From SZUA-35 sp965530755 (GTDB taxonomy: Bacteria > Actinomycetota > Acidimicrobiia > Acidimicrobiales > SZUA-35): a stretch of 64,000 nucleotides of DNA. Below, piece by piece: positions 42,044 to 51,075 of the stretch (positions within the stretch are counted from its first letter, which is position 1; every line of letters starts with the position of its first letter). The translations under genes were made by a program, and so were the position numbers. A model generated the notes under the pieces. The model was not told where the DNA came from. It searched no databases and saw only the letters and a list, made by a program, of their open reading frames with translations. The stretch is taken from NCBI GenBank assembly GCA_965530755.1, contig CBESNA010000010.1, positions 1 to 64,000 on the forward strand, read 5' to 3'.

Positions 42044-43134
42044 GTCTGGTCGTTGCCAAGATTGGCTCGTCGTCGATCACCGCGAATGGCGTGGTGAACC
42101 GAGATCAGCTCGATCGACTCGCCGCGGACGTCAGCCGCTTGCGAGCGGCGGGCCACCGAGTGGTCATAGTCACGAGCGGTGCCATCGCTGCTGGTCTGCC
42201 GGCGATCGGGCTGCGTCCAGAGGACCAGCATCCCGACGCGGCACTACGCGCCGCCAGCGCCGTGGGCCAGATCGCCCTGATGCGGGCCTTCGAGGAGCGG
42301 TTTCACGAAGCGGACATGCGGGTCGGACAGGTACTCCTCGCTCCGACCGACTTCATGCTCCGCCGCCGATATTTGATGAGTCGGAGCACGATCGCTGCGC
42401 TGCTCGATGCCGGTGTCGTCCCGGTGATCAACGAGAACGACGCCATCGCGGATGATGAGATCCGATTCGGCGACAACGACCGACTCGGTGCGCTCGTGGC
42501 CCATCTCGTCGAGGCCGACTTGCTGGTGTTGCTCACCGATACGGCCGGGCTCTTCACCGCCGACCCTCGAGTCGATACGTCGGCATCGCTGATCGAGGAG
42601 ATCATCGAGATCGATCAGACCCTGGAGGCAGCGGCCGGGGGAGCCGGTTCGTCGGTCAGTCGCGGGGGTATGGCCTCCAAGCTCGCAGCAGCCAAGATCG
42701 CGACCTGGTCAGGGGTCGAGACGGTCATCGCCTCGGCGAGTCGAGCCGGGGTGCTTATCGAAGCTGTCGAACGAGTCGACGGTGTCGGCACCCGATTTGT
42801 CGCTCGAGATCAACGACTGGCGGCCCGCAAGCTCTGGATCGCTTTCGCGGTGCCGGCGTCGGGGCGGATCACCGTCGACGGCGGCGCGCGCCGAGCTCTC
42901 GAAGAGCGAAACGGGAGCCTGCTCCCTGCCGGCGTGCTCAAGACCGCCGGCAGCTTCGCGTCAGAGGACGCCGTCGAGATCGCGGATCCCGACGGAACAG
43001 TGTTCGCCAAGGGTCGCGTGCGATGGTCGAGCGATCAGCTGCGAGACAACGCGGGCAAACAGACCAACGAGTTGCCGGAAGGCACACCAGACGAAGTCGT
43101 CCATCGCGACGACTTGGTCGTCCTTCCCCGCTGA
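42040..43134 (+). CDS. proB: Glutamate 5-kinase
   Basis: A 364-residue enzyme of proline synthesis that phosphorylates glutamate. The amino-acid-kinase domain shows VVAKIGSSSI, IVTSGAIAAGL, PVINENDAIADDEIRFGDNDRLGALVA and VLLTDTAGLFTADP plus GGMASKLAAAKIA. A PUA domain occupies the C-terminus (about 280-350, RITVDGGARRALEERNGSLLPAGV). It overlaps obgE. The proA partner is not in the window. Confidence 0.96.
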   Translation: MSLVVAKIGSSSITANGVVNRDQLDRLAADVSRLRAAGHRVVIVTSGAIAAGLPAIGLRPEDQHPDAALRAASAVGQIALMRAFEERFHEADMRVGQVLLAPTDFMLRRRYLMSRSTIAALLDAGVVPVINENDAIADDEIRFGDNDRLGALVAHLVEADLLVLLTDTAGLFTADPRVDTSASLIEEIIEIDQTLEAAAGGAGSSVSRGGMASKLAAAKIATWSGVETVIASASRAGVLIEAVERVDGVGTRFVARDQRLAARKLWIAFAVPASGRITVDGGARRALEERNGSLLPAGVLKTAGSFASEDAVEIADPDGTVFAKGRVRWSSDQLRDNAGKQTNELPEGTPDEVVHRDDLVVLPR

Positions 43135-43175
43135 ACCCTCACGTGGAGGGCACAGCGGGGGTGGGATCGATCGAG

Positions 43176-43937
43176 CTACTCGCCTTCAGCGACGGCGGGT
43201 TCTGACTGCGGGGCCGAATCGAGACCGAGCTGGGCTCGGATTTCGGAGAGGCGACCCTGTGCCTCGACATTGATCGACGCCTGCTCGACCTCGAGCATGC
43301 GGCCCTCGATCGATGATTCGTTCAGCTCGGACACACCCTTGGCCTTGGCGTACCGGCTCTCGACCTTTGCGCGGACCTCTTCGAAGCTCGGGACTTCCTG
43401 GCCGACCTGCTCGGAGAGGGAGCTCATCGCCTTGTTGAGCTGTTCCTGCATCTTGGCCTGGTCGAGCTGAGACAGGAGCTTCTGACGCTCTGACAGCTTC
43501 TTCTGCAGCGCTGCGGAGTTCTGATTGACCGCAGACTTGGCCTGGTCGGCCGCCTGCGAAGCCTGGAGGTGGAGGGACTTGAGGTCTTCCACCTCGTTCT
43601 CGATCACGATCATCCGGTTGGCGAATGCTTCGGCGGCCGAGGTGTACTCGCCTAGCTTCTTCTCGTCGCCCTTTTTCTGGGCGTCGTCTGCCATCATCAC
43701 GGCCTGACGGGCGTTGCCGCCAACCTTCTCGTACTCCTCCATTGCCCGGTTGAGCCGGATCTCGGTCTGCTTCTGGTTGGCGATGACGTTGGCCGCCTGC
43801 TCCTTGAGCCGACGATGCTGGTCGTGCGCCTCCTGAATCGCTTGCTCGAGCTGCACCTTGGGATCGGCCCGTTCGTTGAACGAACCGGACAGCTTTGCAG
43901 TCGTGTATTTCCACCAGCGGGACAGAAGCTTGAACAT
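43176..43937 (-). CDS. pspA: PspA/IM30 (ESCRT-III-like) membrane-protection protein
   Basis: A 253-residue, almost wholly helical protein of the PspA/Vipp1 family. It starts with an amphipathic membrane-binding helix (MFKLLSRWWKYTTAKLSG), followed by long coiled coils (PKVQLEQAIQEAHDQHRRLKEQAANVIANQKQTEIRL and SAAEAFANRMIVIENEV) and a Pro/Ala/Glu-rich tail. PspA oligomers coat and repair stressed inner membrane. It is the first gene downstream of murJ on the same strand, separated by 9 bp, so it may be co-transcribed. No PspBC partners are seen. Confidence 0.93.
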   Translation of the reverse strand: MFKLLSRWWKYTTAKLSGSFNERADPKVQLEQAIQEAHDQHRRLKEQAANVIANQKQTEIRLNRAMEEYEKVGGNARQAVMMADDAQKKGDEKKLGEYTSAAEAFANRMIVIENEVEDLKSLHLQASQAADQAKSAVNQNSAALQKKLSERQKLLSQLDQAKMQEQLNKAMSSLSEQVGQEVPSFEEVRAKVESRYAKAKGVSELNESSIEGRMLEVEQASINVEAQGRLSEIRAQLGLDSAPQSEPAVAEGE

Positions 43938-43946
43938 CCGGCAATG

Positions 43947-45740
43947 TTACTTGCCCCGTGCACGCTCCGCCGCAAGCCGTCCGCGTGGGTTCCGATCTCC
44001 GAGCAATCCGATGAATTGCAGCGAGCCAACGTAGACCGTCGCCACCACGATGCCGGCGGCCATGAGGTCGATCACCGGAGGTAGATCCAGGGCGTGAACG
44101 GCGCGGGCGCCGACGAAGGCGGCGACGCCGGCAATGGCGACCCACTGACCGATACCGGTCGAGATGGACTCACCCAACCGAATGAACAAGCGCCGGCGCA
44201 GGAGATACCACTCGGTCCACGAGGCGACGGCCGATCCGATCCCGAGACCAACGGCACCAAGGTGGACGAACACGGTCCCCCTTGGTACTCCGTCCGGGTC
44301 GCCGACGAGGTTGTCGCCGAGCGGCTCGCGGTAGGGGAGCGGCTCCCAGAACTGCCAGTGTGGGAAGCCTCCGACCTCGGTGAATCCGAGGGCCGAGTCA
44401 CCGATCGGTTCGCCCAGGCCTGCCTCCGCCCTGTCGATCGGTGTGCCTCGCAACGCTTCGTCGAGGTTGCCAACGACGAGGTGGTCGAGCTGGATCATGG
44501 CGATGAAGCCGACCATTGCTCCAACGGCGAGCCGGACCGCAGCGATGCGGGCCGGCCCTTTCACGTCACCGAGCGCGTAGAGGGCGTTCTGGCTGACGCG
44601 GGCCACCATCGCTGCGGGAAGCCCGAGTCCGAATGCTGCGAGCGTGAGACCGACCGCGGTCGTGTTGGCATTGGTGAACGAGGTGCGAGCATCGCCGCTG
44701 TTCACCAGTCCGTTGACGAACTCGTAGAGGGAGCCGACGACGATCCCGCCGGCGCCGACGGCACCGGCGGTCACGAGGCCGGCAGGCAGGAGTACGCGAC
44801 GCTGAGCGGACCGTACACGTGCGGCAACGGCGTCGAGGCCGGCCGTGGTGCGGCTCATCTCGGTGAGCTCCGAGACGGCCACGCTGAAACCGAATACCGC
44901 GATGCTGAGGAGATAGAGCGGCATGGCGTAGCCGATCGTGGCGATCGCTCCGGCTACCAAGAAAGAGGCGAGCGCGAGATCGACGTAGCTCGAGAGCTGG
45001 ACAACACCGCGACCGCCGACGGCGGGAACGAATCGGCTGAGCACTTCGGACAGCTCTGGACCGATCGACAGGCTCGGTCGCCCCCACCCTCCGACCGCTC
45101 TGACGGTCGGGATCTGCACCGCGAGTTGTCCGAAACTGCCGACGACCATCGCCACTGCTCCCCAGCGGGCGATCTCTCCCGAGCTCTTGCTGGCGATCAG
45201 GGCGGCGGTGAACCCGACGATCTGAGCGAGCGACCACAGCACCGGCGCCGAGTAGGACAACAGGTAGCGGCGGTGGGCGTTGAGCACGCCCAGGCAGAAT
45301 GCCGACAGGACAAGGAAACCGACGCCCAGCGCTGTGTACCGGGTGAGTTCGACGGCGAGCTCGAATCGCTCGTTCGACAGTCCGCCGAACGTCGTGATCC
45401 ACACCAGCGGCCTGGCTGCGGTGAAAATGGCGGTGACCAGGACGACGACGGCAGCCGACAGGACACCGAGCGTCTGCCGGGCGAGTCGGTGGGCTTCGTC
45501 GTCTCGGCCGTCTTCGATGAGGCGGGCGTAGACAGGAACGAACGCAGCAGAGATCGACCCCTCACCAAGGAGGTTCTGCAGCAGGTTCGGGACTCGCATC
45601 GCCACACGAAAGGCATCAGCGACTGCTCCGGCGCCGAGCGCAGCTCCGATGACGACCTCGCGCACCAGCCCGACGCCGCGACTCGCAAGGATGCCGGTGG
45701 CGACCCGTTGGGAGCCTCCGCTCGGTCGGGCGACGGTCAC
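43947..45740 (-). CDS. murJ: MurJ/MviN-type lipid II flippase
   Basis: The 597-residue membrane protein has the MurJ N-terminus ILASRGVGLVREVVIGAALGAGAVADAFRVAMRVPNLLQNLLGEGSISAAFVPVY, with the conserved Arg and the GEG motif, and about 14 transmembrane helices. It flips the peptidoglycan precursor lipid II across the membrane. Compared with the usual ~500 residues it has an extra extracytoplasmic insertion of about 70 residues late in the protein (GNLDEALRGTPID to GTVFVHLG). GTG 45740 overlaps the stop of the upstream AAA+ gene. In mycobacteria MurJ carries a pseudokinase; none is present here. Confidence 0.9.
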   Translation of the reverse strand: MTVARPSGGSQRVATGILASRGVGLVREVVIGAALGAGAVADAFRVAMRVPNLLQNLLGEGSISAAFVPVYARLIEDGRDDEAHRLARQTLGVLSAAVVVLVTAIFTAARPLVWITTFGGLSNERFELAVELTRYTALGVGFLVLSAFCLGVLNAHRRYLLSYSAPVLWSLAQIVGFTAALIASKSSGEIARWGAVAMVVGSFGQLAVQIPTVRAVGGWGRPSLSIGPELSEVLSRFVPAVGGRGVVQLSSYVDLALASFLVAGAIATIGYAMPLYLLSIAVFGFSVAVSELTEMSRTTAGLDAVAARVRSAQRRVLLPAGLVTAGAVGAGGIVVGSLYEFVNGLVNSGDARTSFTNANTTAVGLTLAAFGLGLPAAMVARVSQNALYALGDVKGPARIAAVRLAVGAMVGFIAMIQLDHLVVGNLDEALRGTPIDRAEAGLGEPIGDSALGFTEVGGFPHWQFWEPLPYREPLGDNLVGDPDGVPRGTVFVHLGAVGLGIGSAVASWTEWYLLRRRLFIRLGESISTGIGQWVAIAGVAAFVGARAVHALDLPPVIDLMAAGIVVATVYVGSLQFIGLLGDRNPRGRLAAERARGK

Positions 45741-47125
45741 GAGGTGGCGGAACCGGCCGGTTTGGCAACCGGTACCGAGACGATGTCCTCCGCTTCGAGC
45801 GTCGTCAGTTGCTCGTCGGTGGGTTCCTCGACATCGACGAGACGTGTCGCGTGTCGCGCAACCGCTGCCTCGAAGAGGTTGCGGGCGAGACGCCCATTCC
45901 CAAAGCCGTGTCCTCGGTCGTGTGCTCCGAACCATGCCACGGCGGTTTCCCTGGCGAGGTCGTCGAGGTCGTAGCGGCCCTTGTCGGCGATCAATTCGAA
46001 GATGGCCAGCAGTTCGGTGTCGGTGTAGTCGGGAAAATTGATGCTCTTGGGGAACCGGCTGGAGAACCCGGGATTGGCGGCAACCAACTCGGCCATCTCC
46101 TTCGGGTATCCAGCGAGGATCACGACCATGGATTCTCGGCGGTCCTCGACATTCTTCACGATGGCGTCGATCGCCTCGCGGCCGAAGTCCTTCTCGCCAC
46201 CGCGGAGCAGGGAATAAGCCTCATCGATCAGCAGCACGCCGCCGTCAGCCCGTTCGAACACCTCGGTGACCTTGGTCGCCGTCTGTCCGACGAAGCCGGC
46301 AACCAGACCACTGCGGTCGACCTCGGTCAAGTGGCCCCGCTCGACGACTTCGAGGCTGCGATAGATCCTGGCCAAGAGGCGGGCGACGGTGGTCTTGCCC
46401 GTACCGGGGTTCCCTGAGAAGACGAGGTGCTTCGTGCTGTCGATGACGGGGAGACCCCGATCGGCTCGCAGCTTCTGTACTCGCAGCAGAGCCGAGAGCA
46501 GCCGAACCTCTTCTTTCACGGCGTCCAGACCGATCAGGCCGTCGAGTTCGGCGAGCAAGTTCTCGAGCGGCTCCGCCGGCTCCGGTTCGGAGATCGGGTC
46601 AGCGCTGGGTGGTTCGACGCTGACTCCGGCAGGGGCCGGTCTGCCGGTCGCCAATGAAGCGAGCAACAGCTTCTGGAAGTCGACGATTGCTCGCAGTTCG
46701 TCCTCGGAGGGGAACTTGTCGAGCGAGGCGACGGTGTGCGCCAGGGCCATTGCCTCGTCGTAGTAGCGACGAGCGAGGGTCGTGCTCCTCTTGGCGTCGA
46801 CCTGTACCAACGTGGTGAACAGCGCAGACGGCTCTTCGAGGAATCGCCGATTGCGTGTGACGATGTCGTTGTTGCGCAGGTCGGCGGGCATCGCCGAGCC
46901 CGGGAGCAGATCGTGGCGAGCGAACGCAGCGACGAGCGCCCACAGTTCGTCATCGGTGTGGCGGCCATCGGCGTCGATGAGCGCGCAGGTCAGATTGAAC
47001 GACTCGACGATGGCGTCACGGTGCAGGCGATCGGTCGCCACGGTGGTTCCGGCCGCGGCTTCCACCAGTGCGTCGCCGACCCGGCCGGCGAACTGGTCGA
47101 CCGCTTCTGCGAGGCCTCGATCCAT
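45737..47125 (-). CDS. CbbX/CfxQ-like AAA+ ATPase
   Basis: This 462-residue protein has an N-terminal helical region of about 180 residues (with DADGRHTDDELWALVAAFARHDLLPG, TerB-like in pattern). A CbbX-type AAA+ domain follows: LDGLIGLDAVKEEVRLL, Walker A GNPGTGKTT, Walker B GGVLLIDEAYSLLRGG, sensor region MVVILAGYPKEMAELVAANPGFSSRF and FGNGRLARNLFE. Such ATPases remodel client proteins: RuBisCO for CbbX, and type VII secretion (EccA-like) in actinobacteria. No RuBisCO or ESX genes are nearby. The overlap with murJ suggests a link to envelope processes, but this is inference. Confidence 0.85.
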   Translation of the reverse strand: MDRGLAEAVDQFAGRVGDALVEAAAGTTVATDRLHRDAIVESFNLTCALIDADGRHTDDELWALVAAFARHDLLPGSAMPADLRNNDIVTRNRRFLEEPSALFTTLVQVDAKRSTTLARRYYDEAMALAHTVASLDKFPSEDELRAIVDFQKLLLASLATGRPAPAGVSVEPPSADPISEPEPAEPLENLLAELDGLIGLDAVKEEVRLLSALLRVQKLRADRGLPVIDSTKHLVFSGNPGTGKTTVARLLARIYRSLEVVERGHLTEVDRSGLVAGFVGQTATKVTEVFERADGGVLLIDEAYSLLRGGEKDFGREAIDAIVKNVEDRRESMVVILAGYPKEMAELVAANPGFSSRFPKSINFPDYTDTELLAIFELIADKGRYDLDDLARETAVAWFGAHDRGHGFGNGRLARNLFEAAVARHATRLVDVEEPTDEQLTTLEAEDIVSVPVAKPAGSATS

Positions 47126-47226
47126 AGGCGGACGATCCTACGCCGGATTCGAATCGACCTCGGCCACAGGAGCGGAACGGCACCCGACGTAGGCGCCGCA
47201 GTGCCGCTGAGCCGTCCGAAACTGAA

Positions 47227-47257
47227 TTGACTAGCCGGTCAAGCGAAACGGTAAGTT
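47227..47257 (+). promoter_or_regulatory. Promoter for the MoxR/VWA genes
   Basis: TTGACT (47227-47232) and TAAGTT (47252-47257) are 19 bases apart. The -10 ends seven bases before ATG 47265, again a leaderless arrangement, and this supports ATG 47265 over the upstream TTG 47256. Confidence 0.45.
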
Positions 47258-47264
47258 GTCGGCC

Positions 47265-48158
47265 ATGGAGCACCGTTTTGAATCCGTTGAGGCCGTCCGA
47301 GAAGGACTGCGGTCCGTCGACTATCTGGCCGACGACTCGATCGCCGGCGTGGTCTTCCTGGCCGATCGCCTGCAGAAGCCGATCCTCGTGGAAGGCCCGG
47401 CCGGAACGGGCAAGACGCAACTCGCACAGTCGGTCGCCGAGATGACGGGTGCCCGCCTCATCCGTCTGCAGTGCTACGAGGGACTGGACGAGTCCAAGGC
47501 GCTCTACGAGTGGAACTACAAGAAGCAGTTGCTCCGCATCCAGTCCGAGGGTGACGAAACGAACTGGGACGAGATCCAGGACGACATCTTCTCCAACGAG
47601 TTCCTGCTCGAACGACCCCTTCTCGAAGCAATTCGTGCGGAGGATCCCGTGGTCCTGCTCATTGATGAGGTCGACCGCGTCGAGGTCGAGACTGAGGCGT
47701 TGCTGCTCGAACTCCTCTCGGAATATCAGGTGTCGATCCCCGAGCTCGGCACCCTGGAAGCCAAACAGATTCCGCTGGTGTTTCTCACCTCGAACAACAC
47801 TCGCGAACTCTCCGAGGCACTCAAGCGTCGCTGCCTCTTCCTCCACCTCGACTACCCGACGATGGAACGTGAGAAAGAGATCGTTCTGACGAAGGTGCCG
47901 GACATCACCGAGAACCTTGCCGACCAAATTGCTCGGATCGTGCGATCGATTCGTCAGCTCGAACTGAAGAAGCACCCCTCGGTGTCCGAGACCATCGACT
48001 GGGCCCGCACGCTCATCCTCCTGGGCATCGAGCAGATCTCCGAGAAGGACGCCACTGACACGGCCAACATCCTGCTGAAGTACCGGAGTGATATCGAGAA
48101 GGTCTCGAAGGAGTTCAATTCCAATGCGAAGGCGCACTTCGAGGCACCGGCATCGTGA
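47265..48158 (+). CDS. MoxR-family AAA+ ATPase
   Basis: This 297-residue ATPase has Walker A VEGPAGTGKTQLAQ, Walker B PVVLLIDEVDRVEVETEALLLELLSEYQVSIPELG (the typical MoxR extension), sensor LVFLTSNNTRELSEALKRRCLFLHLDYP and the C-terminal lid with ETIDWARTLILLG. MoxR proteins act as chaperones together with a VWA partner, often loading metals or cofactors, or activating oxidoreductases such as CoxD for CO dehydrogenase. The partner VWA gene overlaps by four bases. No carbon-monoxide dehydrogenase genes are in the window. Confidence 0.92.
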   Translation: MEHRFESVEAVREGLRSVDYLADDSIAGVVFLADRLQKPILVEGPAGTGKTQLAQSVAEMTGARLIRLQCYEGLDESKALYEWNYKKQLLRIQSEGDETNWDEIQDDIFSNEFLLERPLLEAIRAEDPVVLLIDEVDRVEVETEALLLELLSEYQVSIPELGTLEAKQIPLVFLTSNNTRELSEALKRRCLFLHLDYPTMEREKEIVLTKVPDITENLADQIARIVRSIRQLELKKHPSVSETIDWARTLILLGIEQISEKDATDTANILLKYRSDIEKVSKEFNSNAKAHFEAPAS

Positions 48159-49639
48159 CTGATCTCGCCGAGTCGGACGGCGCGGCAACGCCGGCCGACT
48201 CTGCACTGTTCGAACTGCTCGAGGGTTTCGTACTCGATCTCCGAGCGGCGGGACTACCGGTTTCGTTGTCAGAGAACATCGATGCAGCCCGAGCCGTGCG
48301 CCACATTCCACTCGAGGATCGAGCGGCCTTCAAGTACGCACTCGCCGCGACGCTGGTCAAGAACAATGCGCACTGGCGAACGTTCGAGACCCTCTTCGAG
48401 GTCTACTTCTCGCTGCGAGGCAGTGAGTACCTGCTGGATCCTGATGCCGACGATCCCTTCGGTGACATGGACCTCGACGACGAGAACCAAGCTCCTGGCC
48501 AGGGTGGCGAAGGACAGGGCGGCGGCGATGGTCTCACGCCCGAGGAACTGGCCGAACTCCTCTTCCAGGCTCTGATGAAGGGCGACGATTCGCTGGTCCG
48601 GGCGATCTCGAAGCAAGCAGTGAAGCGATACGCCGGCATGGAACCCGGGCGGCCCGTTGGTGGCACCTACTACCTCTATCGCACTCTCCGAAATCTCGAC
48701 CTCGATGGACTGATGGAACGGCTCATGGAGCAGTCCCGCGAGGATGCTCCGGGTGATCTCACTCCACTCGAGGAGCGCCTCGAGCGCGATGAGTTCGACG
48801 ACCGCATCGAGAAGCTCAAGAAGGAGATCGAGGCCGAGATCAGACGTCGTCTGGTGGCCGATCGCGGCGCCGAGGCGATGGCAAAGACACTCCGCAAGCC
48901 CTTGCCGGAGGACGTTGACTTCATGCATGCCAGCAGGGAGGAGATGGCCAATCTCCGCAGGGCGATCTATCCGCTGACCCGCAAACTCGCCGTTCGTCTG
49001 GCCCGCAAGCGGCGTCACGGCCGCAAAGGTCCGCTCGATTTTCGCAACACGGTGCGGCATTCACTGAGTTACGGCGGGGTCCCGGCCGAGCTCAAGTTCC
49101 GATATCCGAGGCCGTCCAAGCCAGAGATCATCGTCATTGCCGACATCTCGGGTTCCGTCGCGGCCTTCGCCCGTTTCACCCTGCATTTGGTCTACGCCAT
49201 CAGCGGGCAGTTCTCGAAGGTCAGGGCGTTCGTCTTCATCGATGGTCTCGACGAGGTCACCCACATGTTCGAAGGTGTCGACGACATCGCCGAAGCCGTG
49301 CATCGGGTCAACACCGAGGCCGACGTGGTGTGGGTCGATGGTCACTCCGACTACGGCCACGCCTTCGAGGTCTTCTGGGATGCGTACGGCAAGGATGTCA
49401 ACTCGAAGTCGACGGTGCTGATCCTCGGCGACGCGAGGAACAACTATCACGCCGCTCAATCGTGGATTCTCAAGGAGATCGAACAGAAGGCCCGGAAGCT
49501 GTTCTGGCTCAATCCGGAACCCAAGGCCTACTGGAACACTGGCGACTCCATCGTGGGTGAGTACGGCGCGCATTGCGACGGTGTCTTCGAAGTACGCAAC
49601 CTCCGACAGCTCGAGAAGTTCGTCGACAACCTCGCTTGA
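48155..49639 (+). CDS. VWA-domain (CoxE-like) protein
   Basis: A 494-residue protein with a helical N-terminus (FVLDLRAAGLPVSLSENIDAARAV...YALAATLVKN). An acidic, Gly/Gln-rich linker follows (about 100-125), then a long charged helical region and a C-terminal von Willebrand A domain with the metal-ion site DISGSVAAF (DxSxS) and a downstream ILGDARNN. It pairs with the MoxR ATPase upstream (ATGA overlap), as in CoxD-CoxE and related modules. Together they probably insert a metal or remodel a target protein, which cannot be named here. Confidence 0.9.
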   Translation: MTDLAESDGAATPADSALFELLEGFVLDLRAAGLPVSLSENIDAARAVRHIPLEDRAAFKYALAATLVKNNAHWRTFETLFEVYFSLRGSEYLLDPDADDPFGDMDLDDENQAPGQGGEGQGGGDGLTPEELAELLFQALMKGDDSLVRAISKQAVKRYAGMEPGRPVGGTYYLYRTLRNLDLDGLMERLMEQSREDAPGDLTPLEERLERDEFDDRIEKLKKEIEAEIRRRLVADRGAEAMAKTLRKPLPEDVDFMHASREEMANLRRAIYPLTRKLAVRLARKRRHGRKGPLDFRNTVRHSLSYGGVPAELKFRYPRPSKPEIIVIADISGSVAAFARFTLHLVYAISGQFSKVRAFVFIDGLDEVTHMFEGVDDIAEAVHRVNTEADVVWVDGHSDYGHAFEVFWDAYGKDVNSKSTVLILGDARNNYHAAQSWILKEIEQKARKLFWLNPEPKAYWNTGDSIVGEYGAHCDGVFEVRNLRQLEKFVDNLA

Positions 49640-49702
49640 CAGCAGCGGACAGCGGCACGCGCATCCGACCGCGGCTCGATCGGCGAAGTAGAGGTGATGA
49701 CG

Positions 49703-50317
49703 ATGCTCGACCTCGCTCCGCAACCAGTGGTGATACCGGTGCCGCCGATGGGTGGCTATCATCGCCGTGTGGAAACGACTCTCGAGGAGCGCTTCGTCGC
49801 CGGTGACGAAGCGGCCCTCAAGGAAGTCTTCGACACGCACGCCGGACTGGTCATGAGCATCTGTCGCCGGACGGTCGGCCCAGATGCCGAGGATGTTGCC
49901 CAACAGGTGTTCGTGGCAGCCTGGAAGGGTCGGCGTTCGTTCAGCCCGGACAAGGGTTCAATCCCCGGATGGCTGAGTGGTATCGCCAAGTTCAAGGCGG
50001 TCGACCACCTCCGGGCAAAGGGTCGGCGCCCGCAGAACGCTGGCCACGAGGTCGAGGAGAGCGCCTCGCCAGCGGTCGATGTCGGCCGAGTCGCCGATCG
50101 CGTGGTGCTCACGCAGGCGCTAGGTCAGCTGTCTGAAGAGCGTCGCCGGGTTGTTGCCCTTGCGTTCTTCGAGGACTTCACCCATCAGGAGATCAGCGAA
50201 CATCTCGCCATGCCCCTCGGCACGGTCAAGAGTCATATCAGACGCGGTCTCGAATCGCTTCGCAGCTCACTCGGGAGCCAGCCGCTCGGCGATCAAGTAG
50301 TAGGAGAACGGCAATGA
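49703..50317 (+). CDS. ECF-type RNA polymerase sigma factor
   Basis: A 204-residue group 4 sigma factor. Region 2 is FDTHAGLVMSICRRTVGPDAEDVAQQVFVAAWKGRRSF with the GSIPGWLSGIAKFKAVDHLR continuation. Region 4 is LSEERRRVVALAFFEDFTHQEISEHLAMPLGTVKSHIRRGLESLR. Starts at 49694, 49697 and 49703 are possible; AGAGG at 49690-49694 is best spaced for ATG 49703. The stop overlaps the anti-sigma gene, so the two are made together. Confidence 0.92.
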   Translation: MLDLAPQPVVIPVPPMGGYHRRVETTLEERFVAGDEAALKEVFDTHAGLVMSICRRTVGPDAEDVAQQVFVAAWKGRRSFSPDKGSIPGWLSGIAKFKAVDHLRAKGRRPQNAGHEVEESASPAVDVGRVADRVVLTQALGQLSEERRRVVALAFFEDFTHQEISEHLAMPLGTVKSHIRRGLESLRSSLGSQPLGDQVVGERQ

Positions 50318-51060
50318 CCGGTCGAGACGATGCCGCATTCGACGATGGTGCTTTCGAGGATGGCGTGAGTGGCGAGGCTGCAAACCCCGAGGGTGCCGAG
50401 TCGTTCGCCGAGGTGATCGGTCTCCTGCGGGAGGGCCCCCTGGAGCTCACTGACGAGCAGCCACCGGCGGGCCTGTGGGACGCCATCGCCGGCGAGCTCG
50501 GGCTCGGCGGCTCCTCTGTCGATTCGGCCGATTCGGCCGAGGGTTCAGACGATCTGCGGTCCGGTGGTCTGTTCGACACAGAGCCGGGCGCTGGCAACGT
50601 CGTGTCGATGGTCGATCGACGGCCCCGTTGGGGCCGCCCGGCGGCGCTGGTCACACTCGCAGCCGCCGTGGTGTTGCTACTCGCGGTGCCGATCGGGTTG
50701 GCGATGCGTTCGGACGAGTCCATCGATCTGGTTGCGACGGCGCAGCTCGAACTGCTCGATGGCCAGACCGGGCAGAGCGTTCCGGCCACACTTCTCTCCG
50801 TCGACGGAGATCTCGTGCTCGAGGTCGCCGCCCCGACCACCGTGCCCGAGGGCGAGTTCCTCGAGCTGTGGTTGCTCCAAATCGGCGACGACGGTGTCGA
50901 GGGTCTCGAGTCGCTTGGGCGGGTCGACGGCTCGGGCCGCTACGACGTCCCAGACGACATGGACCTCGAACGCTTCAGCGTCGTCGACATCTCGGTCGAA
51001 CTCGACGACGGCAATCCCGACCACAGTGGAGTCAGCGTGGTGCGGGGAGAGCTCGCCTGA
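50314..51060 (+). CDS. RskA-like anti-sigma factor
   Basis: A 248-residue single-pass membrane protein. The cytoplasmic N-terminal part is acidic (DDAAFDDGAFEDGVSG) and holds a short conserved LTDEQPPAGLWDAIAGELG box. One transmembrane helix follows (ALVTLAAAVVLLLAVPIGLAM, about 107-127), and the extracytoplasmic part has the RskA-type beta fold (LVLEVAAPTTVPEGEFLELWLLQIG, RVDGSGRYDVPDDMDLERFSVVDISVE). It would hold the sigma factor at the membrane until a signal triggers proteolysis. The zinc anti-sigma HxxxCxxC motif is absent. Confidence 0.87.
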   Translation: MTGRDDAAFDDGAFEDGVSGEAANPEGAESFAEVIGLLREGPLELTDEQPPAGLWDAIAGELGLGGSSVDSADSAEGSDDLRSGGLFDTEPGAGNVVSMVDRRPRWGRPAALVTLAAAVVLLLAVPIGLAMRSDESIDLVATAQLELLDGQTGQSVPATLLSVDGDLVLEVAAPTTVPEGEFLELWLLQIGDDGVEGLESLGRVDGSGRYDVPDDMDLERFSVVDISVELDDGNPDHSGVSVVRGELA

Positions 51061-51075
51061 GCCCCTCGCCGGCCA

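Noticed and set aside
44094..45974. Long plus-strand open frame (about 626 codons)
   Set aside because: Antisense to murJ; the translation is Asp/Glu/Arg-rich without any motif.
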